Assembly: GCA_051881715.1 (NCBI GenBank)
Contig: JBJEQK010000031.1
Location: 1-51,041 of the forward strand
Source: UBA1425 sp051881715
Lineage (GTDB): Bacteria > Bacillota > Clostridia > Oscillospirales > Acutalibacteraceae
Direction: 5' to 3'
Length of the DNA stretch: 51,041 nucleotides
The notes under the pieces were generated by a model. That model was not told the DNA's origin and made no database searches. It worked only from the letters and a program-made list of their open reading frames with translations. The translations under genes and the position numbers were made by a program. Position 1 is the first letter of the stretch; each line of letters opens with the position of its first letter. Positions 32,762 through 39,431 of the stretch are shown piece by piece.

Positions 32762-34779
32762 GTTCCCCGGAGATTCTTGCGCCCGCCGGTTCCTTTGAGG
32801 CACTGACTGCGGCGGTGCGATGCGGTGCGGACGCCGTTTATCTCGGCGGTCAGACCCTCAATGCCCGGCGCAACGCTGCAAACTTTGACGACGCTGCCTT
32901 GTATGAGGCGGTGTCGCTTTGTCATACGCACGGGGCAAAGCTGTACCTGACGCTCAATACGCTGGCGTCCGACGGGGAGATGCAGGACGTGCGGCGTATG
33001 CTGGAATATGCGAGCCGCATCGGCGTGGATGCGCTGATTTTGCAGGACTTGGGCGTGGTTCGTCTGGTGCGGGAAAGCTGTGACATTCCCATGCACGCCT
33101 CCACCCAGATGTCGGTGCAGACGTCCGCAGGGGCGGCGAAACTGCGGGAACTGGGTTTTGTGCGCATGGTAGCGCCCCGGGAGCTGTCCAAGGCGGAGCT
33201 GCTACGGCTTCGTAAAGAAACCGATTTGGAGCTGGAAATCTTTGTCCACGGTGCGCTGTGTATGAGCGTGTCGGGACAGTGCCTGATGAGCGCCGTGTTC
33301 GGCGGCAGAAGCGGCAACCGGGGACTGTGCGCCCAGCCGTGCCGCCTGTCCTTTGGGGCACCGGGCGGCACGGGGCACGATTTGAGTTTAAAGGACAATT
33401 CCCTCCTGCCGCACCTGCGGGATATGCGGGACATGGGGATGGATTCCTTTAAAATCGAGGGACGCATGAAGCGTCCCGAATATGTGGCGGCGGCGGTGAC
33501 CGCCTGCAAAAAGGCGCTGGACGGGGCAGGGGAGGACGAGATCTTCTACGCCCTGCGCAGTGTCTTTTCCCGCTCGGGCTTTACGGACGGGTACTATACG
33601 GGAAAGCGCGGCATTTCCATGTTCGGCACCCGGCAAAAGGAGGATGTAACGGCGGCGTCCGCTGTCCTGCCGAAGCTGCAAGCGCTGTACCGGGAGGATA
33701 AACCGCTGTATCCGGTGCACTTTTCCTTGCGCTGTGCCGCCGAAACGCCGGTGACTTTGACGGCACACAGCGCAAGCTTCACCGCCGAAGCACAGGGCGA
33801 GATCTCCTCTGCGGCGAAAAACAAAGCGCTGGATGCCGCTTCGGCGCACAAGCAGCTGCAAAAATGCGGCGGTACGCTGTTCTATGTCGACGGCGTGGAA
33901 ACGCAAATCGAGGACGGACTTTTTTTGCCGGCATCGTCCCTCAACGCCCTGCGCCGAGAAGTGCTGGACGGTCTGCTCTCCCAAATCGGCAAAAGGGACA
34001 GCCGCACCTACACGCCTTTTGCGGATGAACCCGCAAAGCACACGCCGTCCCCTCAGCAGACCTATGTCCGCTTTGCGGACGTGTCCCAGATCCCCGAAGA
34101 AATGCAGGCGGACAAAATTTTCCTGCCCCTGTACTGCGGTGCGGAGGCGATCGCGAAGCATCACGCCGTGGCGGAACTGCCCCGTGCCCTGTTCGGCAGG
34201 GAGGATGAAGTGCGGCAGGCTTTGCTCCGGTGTAAGCAGGCGGGCGTGACGGAGGCGACCTTTGCCTCTTTGGACGCTCTTGCGCTGATCGAGTCGTGCT
34301 CCATGACGCCCATCGCCTTCTTCGGCAGCAATATTTACAACACATCCGCCCTCCTGCAGCTGGAAACCATGGGCGTGGGGGAGGCGGTTCTGTCGGCGGA
34401 GCTGACGCTTTCCGAAGCGGAAAAGCTGGGCGGCAAACTGCGGCGCGGTCTGTTTGCCTACGGGCACTTGCCGCTGATGCTGACGCGCAACTGCCCGCAA
34501 AAAAACGGCAGATCCTGCGCCGAATGCCGGCAGACAGGCAGCCTTACCGACCGCAAAGGTGTGACGTTCCCCATCGAGTGCCGAAGCGGCTGTGCGGAAA
34601 TTCTCAATGACCGCCCCGTGTATTTGGCGGATAAGGCTTTGCGGGGCGTGGATTTCCGGCTGTTGTATTTCACTGTGGAGAGCGCCGAGGCGTGCGCCGC
34701 TGTGCTGCGGGCATATGGAGAGAATTTGCCGCCGACGGGGGCGTTTACCCGAGGACTTGCCCTGCGCGGCGTGGAATAA
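32758..34779 (+). CDS. U32-family peptidase-like protein
   Basis: A 673-aa protein of the U32 (PrtC/YhbU/RlhA) family. The N-terminal TIM-barrel half has PEILAPAGSFEALTAAV, GADAVYLGG, MSVQTSAGA and the signature ELEIFVHGALCMSVSGQC, followed by GNRGLCAQPCR. Conserved Cys residues in these motifs, plus CPQKNGRSCAEC near the C-terminus, are suited to an Fe-S centre. RlhA in E. coli, a member, is an rRNA hydroxylation factor, so a role in RNA modification is as likely as proteolysis. The C-terminal half (about 380-530) is the extended domain of the longer members. The start overlaps zapA (ATGA). Confidence 0.9.
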   Translation: MSSPEILAPAGSFEALTAAVRCGADAVYLGGQTLNARRNAANFDDAALYEAVSLCHTHGAKLYLTLNTLASDGEMQDVRRMLEYASRIGVDALILQDLGVVRLVRESCDIPMHASTQMSVQTSAGAAKLRELGFVRMVAPRELSKAELLRLRKETDLELEIFVHGALCMSVSGQCLMSAVFGGRSGNRGLCAQPCRLSFGAPGGTGHDLSLKDNSLLPHLRDMRDMGMDSFKIEGRMKRPEYVAAAVTACKKALDGAGEDEIFYALRSVFSRSGFTDGYYTGKRGISMFGTRQKEDVTAASAVLPKLQALYREDKPLYPVHFSLRCAAETPVTLTAHSASFTAEAQGEISSAAKNKALDAASAHKQLQKCGGTLFYVDGVETQIEDGLFLPASSLNALRREVLDGLLSQIGKRDSRTYTPFADEPAKHTPSPQQTYVRFADVSQIPEEMQADKIFLPLYCGAEAIAKHHAVAELPRALFGREDEVRQALLRCKQAGVTEATFASLDALALIESCSMTPIAFFGSNIYNTSALLQLETMGVGEAVLSAELTLSEAEKLGGKLRRGLFAYGHLPLMLTRNCPQKNGRSCAECRQTGSLTDRKGVTFPIECRSGCAEILNDRPVYLADKALRGVDFRLLYFTVESAEACAAVLRAYGENLPPTGAFTRGLALRGVE

Positions 34780-34805
34780 AGTTGTGATATTATACAAGAA
34801 ATTCC

Positions 34806-34834
34806 TTGACTATTTGGCGATTTTGCCTTATACT
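34806..34834 (+). promoter_or_regulatory. Internal promoter for typA-ribF
   Basis: TTGACT (34806-34811) and TATACT (34829-34834) with 17 bases between, in the 98-base gap before typA. It allows typA and ribF to be expressed apart from the murC operon. Confidence 0.75.
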
Positions 34835-34877
34835 GTACGGGATATGCAGATAGAAAGAGAATGAAAGGTGATCCCTT

Positions 34878-36701
34878 TTGACACAAAGAAAAGATGTAAG
34901 AAATATTGCCATCATCGCCCACGTTGACCACGGCAAAACTACGCTGGTGGACGAGATGCTCAAGCAGAGCGGCATTTTCCGCTCCAACGAGCAGGTGCAG
35001 GAGCGTGTGATGGACTCCAACGATTTGGAGCGGGAGCGCGGCATCACCATCCTGTCCAAGAATACGGCGGTGCACTACAAGGACACCAAGATCAACATCG
35101 TGGACACCCCCGGTCATGCAGACTTCGGCGGTGAGGTGGAGCGGATCCTGATGATGGTGGACGGCGTTTTGTTGCTGGTGGATGCCTTTGAGGGCTGTAT
35201 GCCCCAGACCCGTTTCGTCCTGCAAAAGGCGCTGAATCTCAAAAAGACCGTGCTGGTCGTTATCAACAAGATCGACCGCCCCGGCGCAAGACCGGCGCAG
35301 GTGGTGGACGAAACGCTGGATCTGTTCATCGAGCTGGGCGCCGATGAAGATCAGCTGGAATTCCCCGTCATCTACGCCTCCGCCAAGGACGGTTATGCAA
35401 GCGAGGATGACAGCGTTCGTGAGGGCGATATGCGTCCGCTTTTGGATGCGATTTTGCGTGAGATCAATCCGCCCGAGGGCGATGCACAAGGACCGCTGCA
35501 AATCCGCTTCTCCAGCTTGGAGTATGATGATTACGTCGGCCGGATCGGTATCGGCCGTGTGGAACGGGGCAGTGTACACAAGGGTGACGCCATCGTCCTT
35601 TGCCGCACCGACGGCAGTACGGAGAACGTCAAAGTTTCCCGCTTGTATCAGTTTGAGGGTCTGCGCCGTGTGGAGGTGGATTCCGCCGCACTGGGCGATA
35701 TCGTCTGCGTGTCCGGCATTGAGGACATCAACATCGGCGAGACGGCCTGCAGTCCTGACAAGATCGAGCCGCTGCCGTTTATCAAGATCGACGAACCCAC
35801 CATTTCCATGAACTTCATCGTCAACGACAGCCCCTTCGCCGGTCGGGAGGGCAAGTTTGTCACGTCCCGCAATATTCGTGACCGCCTGTTCAAGGAGGTG
35901 GAGACCAACGTCAGTATGCGTGTGGAGGAGACGGAGTCCACCGATACCTTCAAGGTCTCCGGCAGAGGCGAACTGCATCTGTCCATTTTGATCGAGACCA
36001 TGCGCCGTCAGGGCTATGAGTTCCAGGTCTCCCGTCCCAAGGTCATCTTCAAGGAGATCGACGGACAGCTGCAGGAGCCGATGGAGCTGCTGATCGTGGA
36101 GGTGCCCGAAGCGTATGTGGGCGCAGTGATCGAAAAGCTCGGTTCCCGCAAGGGCGAGCTGGAGAATATGGGCGCCAGAGACGGCGGTGCCACCCATCTG
36201 GAGTTCCGCATCCCGTCCCGTGGTCTCATCGGCTACCGCTCCGAATTTATGACCGACACCAACGGCAACGGCATCATGAACCAGCTGTTTGCCGGCTACG
36301 AGCCCTACAAGGGCGATATCGTCACCCGGGAGCGGGGCTCCATCGTCGTGCACGAAACGGGCGTGAGCACCGGCTATGGTCTGTTCAACACGCAGGACAG
36401 AGGCCGTCTGTTCATCGGTCCCGGTCTGGAGGTGTACGAGGGGATGATCGTCGGCGAGTGCGCCAAGAACGAGGATATCGTCTGCAACATCTGCAAAAAG
36501 AAACAGCTCACCAACACCCGTGCCGCCGGCAGTGACGACGCTTTGCGCCTTGTGCCGCCGACGACGCTGAGCTTGGAGCAGTGCATGGAGTTCATCAAGG
36601 ACGATGAGCTGTTGGAGATCACACCCAAGTCCCTGCGCCTGCGCAAAAAGGTGCTGTCCAAGGAACAGCGCCTGAAGCAGGAGCACAGAAAGAAATCGTA
36701 A
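34878..36701 (+). CDS. typA: Translational GTPase TypA/BipA
   Basis: A 607-aa ribosome-binding GTPase needed for 50S assembly and stress or cold growth. G1 is AHVDHGKTT, the switch region ERERGITILSKN, G3 DTPGHADFGGEVER, G4 NKIDRP and G5 SAKDG. Domains II, III and V follow, then the TypA-specific C-terminus with LFIGPGLEVYEGMIVGE. Length is normal for the family. The start is TTG 34878 (MTQRKDVRNIAIIAHV) with the extended site AAAGGTGATC upstream. The stop is directly followed by the ATG of ribF. Confidence 0.97.
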   Translation: MTQRKDVRNIAIIAHVDHGKTTLVDEMLKQSGIFRSNEQVQERVMDSNDLERERGITILSKNTAVHYKDTKINIVDTPGHADFGGEVERILMMVDGVLLLVDAFEGCMPQTRFVLQKALNLKKTVLVVINKIDRPGARPAQVVDETLDLFIELGADEDQLEFPVIYASAKDGYASEDDSVREGDMRPLLDAILREINPPEGDAQGPLQIRFSSLEYDDYVGRIGIGRVERGSVHKGDAIVLCRTDGSTENVKVSRLYQFEGLRRVEVDSAALGDIVCVSGIEDINIGETACSPDKIEPLPFIKIDEPTISMNFIVNDSPFAGREGKFVTSRNIRDRLFKEVETNVSMRVEETESTDTFKVSGRGELHLSILIETMRRQGYEFQVSRPKVIFKEIDGQLQEPMELLIVEVPEAYVGAVIEKLGSRKGELENMGARDGGATHLEFRIPSRGLIGYRSEFMTDTNGNGIMNQLFAGYEPYKGDIVTRERGSIVVHETGVSTGYGLFNTQDRGRLFIGPGLEVYEGMIVGECAKNEDIVCNICKKKQLTNTRAAGSDDALRLVPPTTLSLEQCMEFIKDDELLEITPKSLRLRKKVLSKEQRLKQEHRKKS

Positions 36702-37574
36702 ATGGAACACAGAACTTCGGTCGCCCTCGGCAGTTTTGACGGACTGCACAGGGGACACAGGAATGTATTGCAAAACGCCCTGTCGTCTGCGGACGGCGGG
36801 CTTTTGCCGTATGTGCTGTTGTTCGATGTCCATCCCCAGACCGTGCTGCGCGGAGAAACGCCGCCGCTTCTTTTGACCACGGAGCACAGGGACGACCTCT
36901 TACGGCAGATGGGCTTTTCCCTGCATACGGTTTCCTTTGCGGCGATCCACGATATGGAGCCGGAGCAGTTTGTGCGGGGGATCCTCTGCGATGCAATGCA
37001 CGCCGGCGCCGTGTCCTGCGGCTACAATTACCGCTTCGGCAAAAACGGAAGCGGCGATGCGCAGCTGCTCCAAGCGCTGTGTGCGCCGTGGGGCATTCGG
37101 GTTTGCGTCAGCGAGCCTGTCCGTTTTGCGGGCAAGCCCATCAGCTCCACGAGGATCCGCCGCGCTGTGGAGAGCGGGGAGATCGCCGACGCCGATGCCA
37201 TGCTTGGGCGAAGCTTCTCCTTTACGGCGCAGGTACTGCACGGCAATGCCCGGGGACGGGAGTTGGGCTTCCCCACCATCAACCAAAAACTGCCCCGGGG
37301 GCTCGTTGTGCCGAAGTTCGGCGTGTATGCGTCGGATGTGTGCGTAGACGGCAAAATGTACCGGGGCATCACCAATATCGGTGTGCGTCCCACCATCCCG
37401 GATACCGCCGTGATCAGCGAGACGAACATTTTAGATTTCTCCGGCGACCTGTACGGCGAAACCCTCACCGTCTCCCTGACCCGCTTCATCCGCCCCGAAC
37501 GAAAATTCACCGACCTGGAAGCGGTGTTTGCGCAGGTGCGCAAGGATATTGCGGCGGCCTACGGGCAGGAATGA
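36702..37574 (+). CDS. ribF: Riboflavin kinase / FAD synthetase
   Basis: A 290-aa bifunctional enzyme turning riboflavin into FMN and then FAD. The N-terminal adenylyltransferase half has ALGSFDGLHRGHRNVL, NYRFGKNGSGD and ISSTRIRRAVESG; the C-terminal flavokinase has GRELGFPTINQKLPRGLVVPKFGVY, with the catalytic region NILDFSGDLYGE. It is a little shorter than typical (about 305-315). It follows typA without a gap, so the ribosome site lies in typA (GGAGCACAG). It feeds the flavoenzymes of the window, such as the FAD oxidoreductase and SpoVFB-like proteins. No FMN riboswitch is seen. Confidence 0.95.
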   Translation: MEHRTSVALGSFDGLHRGHRNVLQNALSSADGGLLPYVLLFDVHPQTVLRGETPPLLLTTEHRDDLLRQMGFSLHTVSFAAIHDMEPEQFVRGILCDAMHAGAVSCGYNYRFGKNGSGDAQLLQALCAPWGIRVCVSEPVRFAGKPISSTRIRRAVESGEIADADAMLGRSFSFTAQVLHGNARGRELGFPTINQKLPRGLVVPKFGVYASDVCVDGKMYRGITNIGVRPTIPDTAVISETNILDFSGDLYGETLTVSLTRFIRPERKFTDLEAVFAQVRKDIAAAYGQE

Positions 37575-37589
37575 CCCTATACCGCAATT

Positions 37590-38384
37590 TTATTCGGCAA
37601 AGAAGAATCCTGCCGTCATGTCTAAGTAGTTTTCTCCGCTGTAGTTCGGGAACTGCTTTTGCACGGCGGACTTGAAAGCCGCAGCATCCGAACAGTTTGC
37701 CGCAATTTCTTTCAGAGTATGCAGATAGGCGATCTTGGTCTCGGCGTCTTTCAAATCCTCCGGCGTGTAGTGGGAGGTCAGGATCAGTGCACAGTCCTTG
37801 CGGATGTAATCGTTCAGCTGTGCGATCATGGCGTCCGCATGGTCTGCGCCGGCTACGATGGAGTGGCAGTCGTGACCGAGCATATGGGTGTAAACTGCGC
37901 CGATCTCGGGGATCTCCACATCAAAGGCGTCCGCAGTTTGCCGGATAAGGAAATCTATTCCGCCGATGGTTACCTGTCCCTCCTCGAGTACATGGGTGAT
38001 CTTGTGGATGGAACTGTCAAAAATGCTGCCGAATGCGCCGGCAAATTGGCTGATCAGTGCGTGACCTGCGCCGGTGGCGGCGTAGTCCACGGCGTTTTGC
38101 GTGGCATATTTCGGCGCATCGGGCAAAAAGCGCCCGCCTGCTGCGTGGTAGGCGACCAGAATGCCCGCCACATCCATGTCCTGAAGATACTGCTCCAGTT
38201 CCTGAATGTTGTCCGTAAAACAGGGGGATTCGATGATAACCGCTTTCCCGTTTTTTACGAGGACAAAGACCTCATCGTCGATAAGATCATTCGCTTTGTA
38301 TGCGTGAAGCTGCATACTGCCGAAGTCATAAATGTGCATTTCCCCTTTGGCAAGCTGTACTTTTGTAAATGTATTCTTTTTCAT
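37590..38384 (-). CDS. MBL-fold-like protein lacking the usual zinc motif
   Basis: A 264-aa cytosolic protein whose layout resembles metallo-beta-lactamase-fold hydrolases: GSMQLHAYKANDLIDDEVFVLVK at the start, GKAVIIESPCFTDN, then later YTHMLGHDCHSIVAGADH and ALILTSHYTPED. Where an H-x-H-x-D-H metal motif is expected it has VAYHAAGGRFLPD, so the metal site is altered or absent. GGAGG lies 7 bases before the ATG, which excludes the longer frame. It is divergent from an HxlR regulator and is probably its target. It ends 15 bases from ribF, convergently, without a clear terminator between. Confidence 0.75.
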   Translation of the reverse strand: MKKNTFTKVQLAKGEMHIYDFGSMQLHAYKANDLIDDEVFVLVKNGKAVIIESPCFTDNIQELEQYLQDMDVAGILVAYHAAGGRFLPDAPKYATQNAVDYAATGAGHALISQFAGAFGSIFDSSIHKITHVLEEGQVTIGGIDFLIRQTADAFDVEIPEIGAVYTHMLGHDCHSIVAGADHADAMIAQLNDYIRKDCALILTSHYTPEDLKDAETKIAYLHTLKEIAANCSDAAAFKSAVQKQFPNYSGENYLDMTAGFFFAE

Positions 38385-38449
38385 CCTGCGATCCTCCAAC
38401 GGTTGTTGTTTTTCAGCCTCGGAGCGGCCGTCCCCGTAGCCTTGAGTAC

Positions 38450-38478
38450 AGTATACGCAAAACAGTTCCCGTTGTAAA
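38450..38478 (-). promoter_or_regulatory. Promoter of the MBL-like gene
   Basis: On the minus strand TTTACA (38473-38478) and TATACT (38450-38455) are 17 bases apart, 66 bases before the ATG. The -35 overlaps an inverted repeat. Confidence 0.7.
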
Positions 38479-38525
38479 GTAAGCACTTTATTGTGCTGTA
38501 GTTACCCAAAGGAAACTATTGTGCT
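38475..38525. promoter_or_regulatory. Two inverted repeats, candidate HxlR operators
   Basis: TAAAGT-aagc-ACTTTA (38475-38490) is a perfect repeat overlapping the -35 of the MBL-like gene. TAGTTACC-CAAA-GGAAACTA (38499-38518, 7 of 8 pairs) follows, flanked by a direct repeat TTGTGCT at 38491-38497 and 38519-38525. HxlR-type dimers bind such sites between their gene and its target. Confidence 0.5.
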
Positions 38526-38554
38526 CTGACAAGGATTCTGTGTAAAAAAGACGG

Positions 38555-38584
38555 TTGACTTGTCGAAGCGTCATGTGATATGAT
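38555..38584 (+). promoter_or_regulatory. Promoter of the HxlR regulator gene
   Basis: TTGACT (38555-38560) and TATGAT (38579-38584) with 18 bases between, 37 bases before the ATG. Confidence 0.65.
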
Positions 38585-38621
38585 GAGCGTAAGAAATATA
38601 CATGAACGGGGGAGCCGCACA

Positions 38622-38954
38622 ATGAACGACGGAAAAGCAAAAAAAGAACTGCCTGCCTGCCCTGTGGAAACGACCCTTGCCTTGATCGGAGACAAGTGGA
38701 AGGTGCTGATTCTGCGCGACCTGATTCCGGGTACGAAGCGGTTTGGCGAGCTGAAAAAGTCCATCGGCACCGTGTCGCAGAAGGTGCTGACCGCACAGCT
38801 TCGGGACATGGAAGAAAACGGACTGGTGCACCGGGAGGTGTATGCCGAAGTGCCGCCGCGGGTGGAATATTCGCTCACGGCGTTGGGACAGAGCCTCAAG
38901 CCGATACTGGATGTCATGCGGGAATGGGGCGAGGAGTACAAAGCAGGATTTTAA
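38622..38954 (+). CDS. HxlR-family transcriptional regulator
   Basis: A 110-aa winged-helix regulator. CPVETTLALIGDKWKVLILRD is the family signature; its Cys is the redox- or electrophile-sensing residue in members such as YodB and HypR. Recognition helix LKKSIGTVSQKVLTAQLR and wing EVPPRVEYSLTALG follow. The start is ATG 38622 with GGGGGAG about 8 bases upstream. It is divergent from the MBL-like gene, with paired operators between. Its transcript ends in a terminator carried by the miniature element 10 bases downstream. Confidence 0.92.
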   Translation: MNDGKAKKELPACPVETTLALIGDKWKVLILRDLIPGTKRFGELKKSIGTVSQKVLTAQLRDMEENGLVHREVYAEVPPRVEYSLTALGQSLKPILDVMREWGEEYKAGF

Positions 38955-38963
38955 AAGAAAAAG

Positions 38964-39155
38964 GGGCTGTCGCATTTCGCGAAGAACAAAAAGAAAAAGC
39001 AGAAGCTATTCTTGAACAAAATGTTTCGGAAAAACTTCTGCTTTTTTCTAATTAGGAAATATAAAGGTAAGTGTATTTCTTTTTTCGCCCTCGACGTATT
39101 TATATACGCCTATCAGGCGAAGAAAACGGCGTCTTCATCGAAATGCGACAGCCCC
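38964..39155. mobile_element. Miniature inverted-repeat element, copy 1 (192 bp)
   Basis: The ends are a perfect 17-bp inverted repeat, GGGGCTGTCGCATTTCG (38964-38980) and its complement (39139-39155). It has no transposase. Inside are a terminator-like hairpin (38998-39044) and a second stem-loop near GACGTATTTATATACG. The same layout recurs at 50747-50955, and its core recurs at 45505-45620. It abuts a remnant of an IS256-type transposase. Confidence 0.88.
38998..39049 (+). terminator. Terminator inside the miniature element
   Basis: AAGCAGAAG (38998-39006) pairs with CTTCTGCTT (39036-39044), followed by a T-run to 39048. The loop can form a smaller inner hairpin. It would end the hxlR transcript. 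Confidence 0.65.
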
Positions 39156-39411
39156 CTTTTGGGTGGATCACGCTCCAATCCTGCCGTCGTCCCGTCCACT
39201 TTTTTGGGATATCCATCATCGCCAAATACAGCATTTTGAAAAGACTGTCATCGGTTGGAAAGACGGACTTGGATTGGGTTACTTTTCGAAGCTGGCGGTT
39301 GAAGCCCTCAATGGCGTTGGTGGTGTAGATCAGCTTTTGTACTTGAAATAGGTGCTAAGATTTGGACGATTCCTACGCCAAGATTGAGAAATCTTCAATG
39401 TCCTTATTTCG
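39156..39411 (-). pseudogene. Remnant of an IS256-family transposase
   Basis: The minus strand encodes SWRRNRPNLSTYFKY in one frame and then, after a short deletion or frameshift, KLIYTTNAIEGFNRQLRK...DDSLFKMLYLAMMD...WTGRRQDWSVIHPK. These are the C-terminal motifs of IS256-type transposases. The N-terminal three quarters and the last few residues are missing, and it ends exactly at the miniature element, so it is dead. Confidence 0.85.
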
Positions 39412-39431
39412 GTTGAGACCCTCCTTCTGTT

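Noticed and set aside
34797..34877. A riboswitch or leader RNA ahead of typA-ribF
   Set aside because: The gap has a good promoter and a short leader only. No conserved FMN riboswitch core is present.
38964..39411. A complete IS256-type insertion sequence
   Set aside because: Only the transposase C-terminal region is left, with a frameshift. The 17-bp ends belong to a separate miniature element that has no transposase inside.
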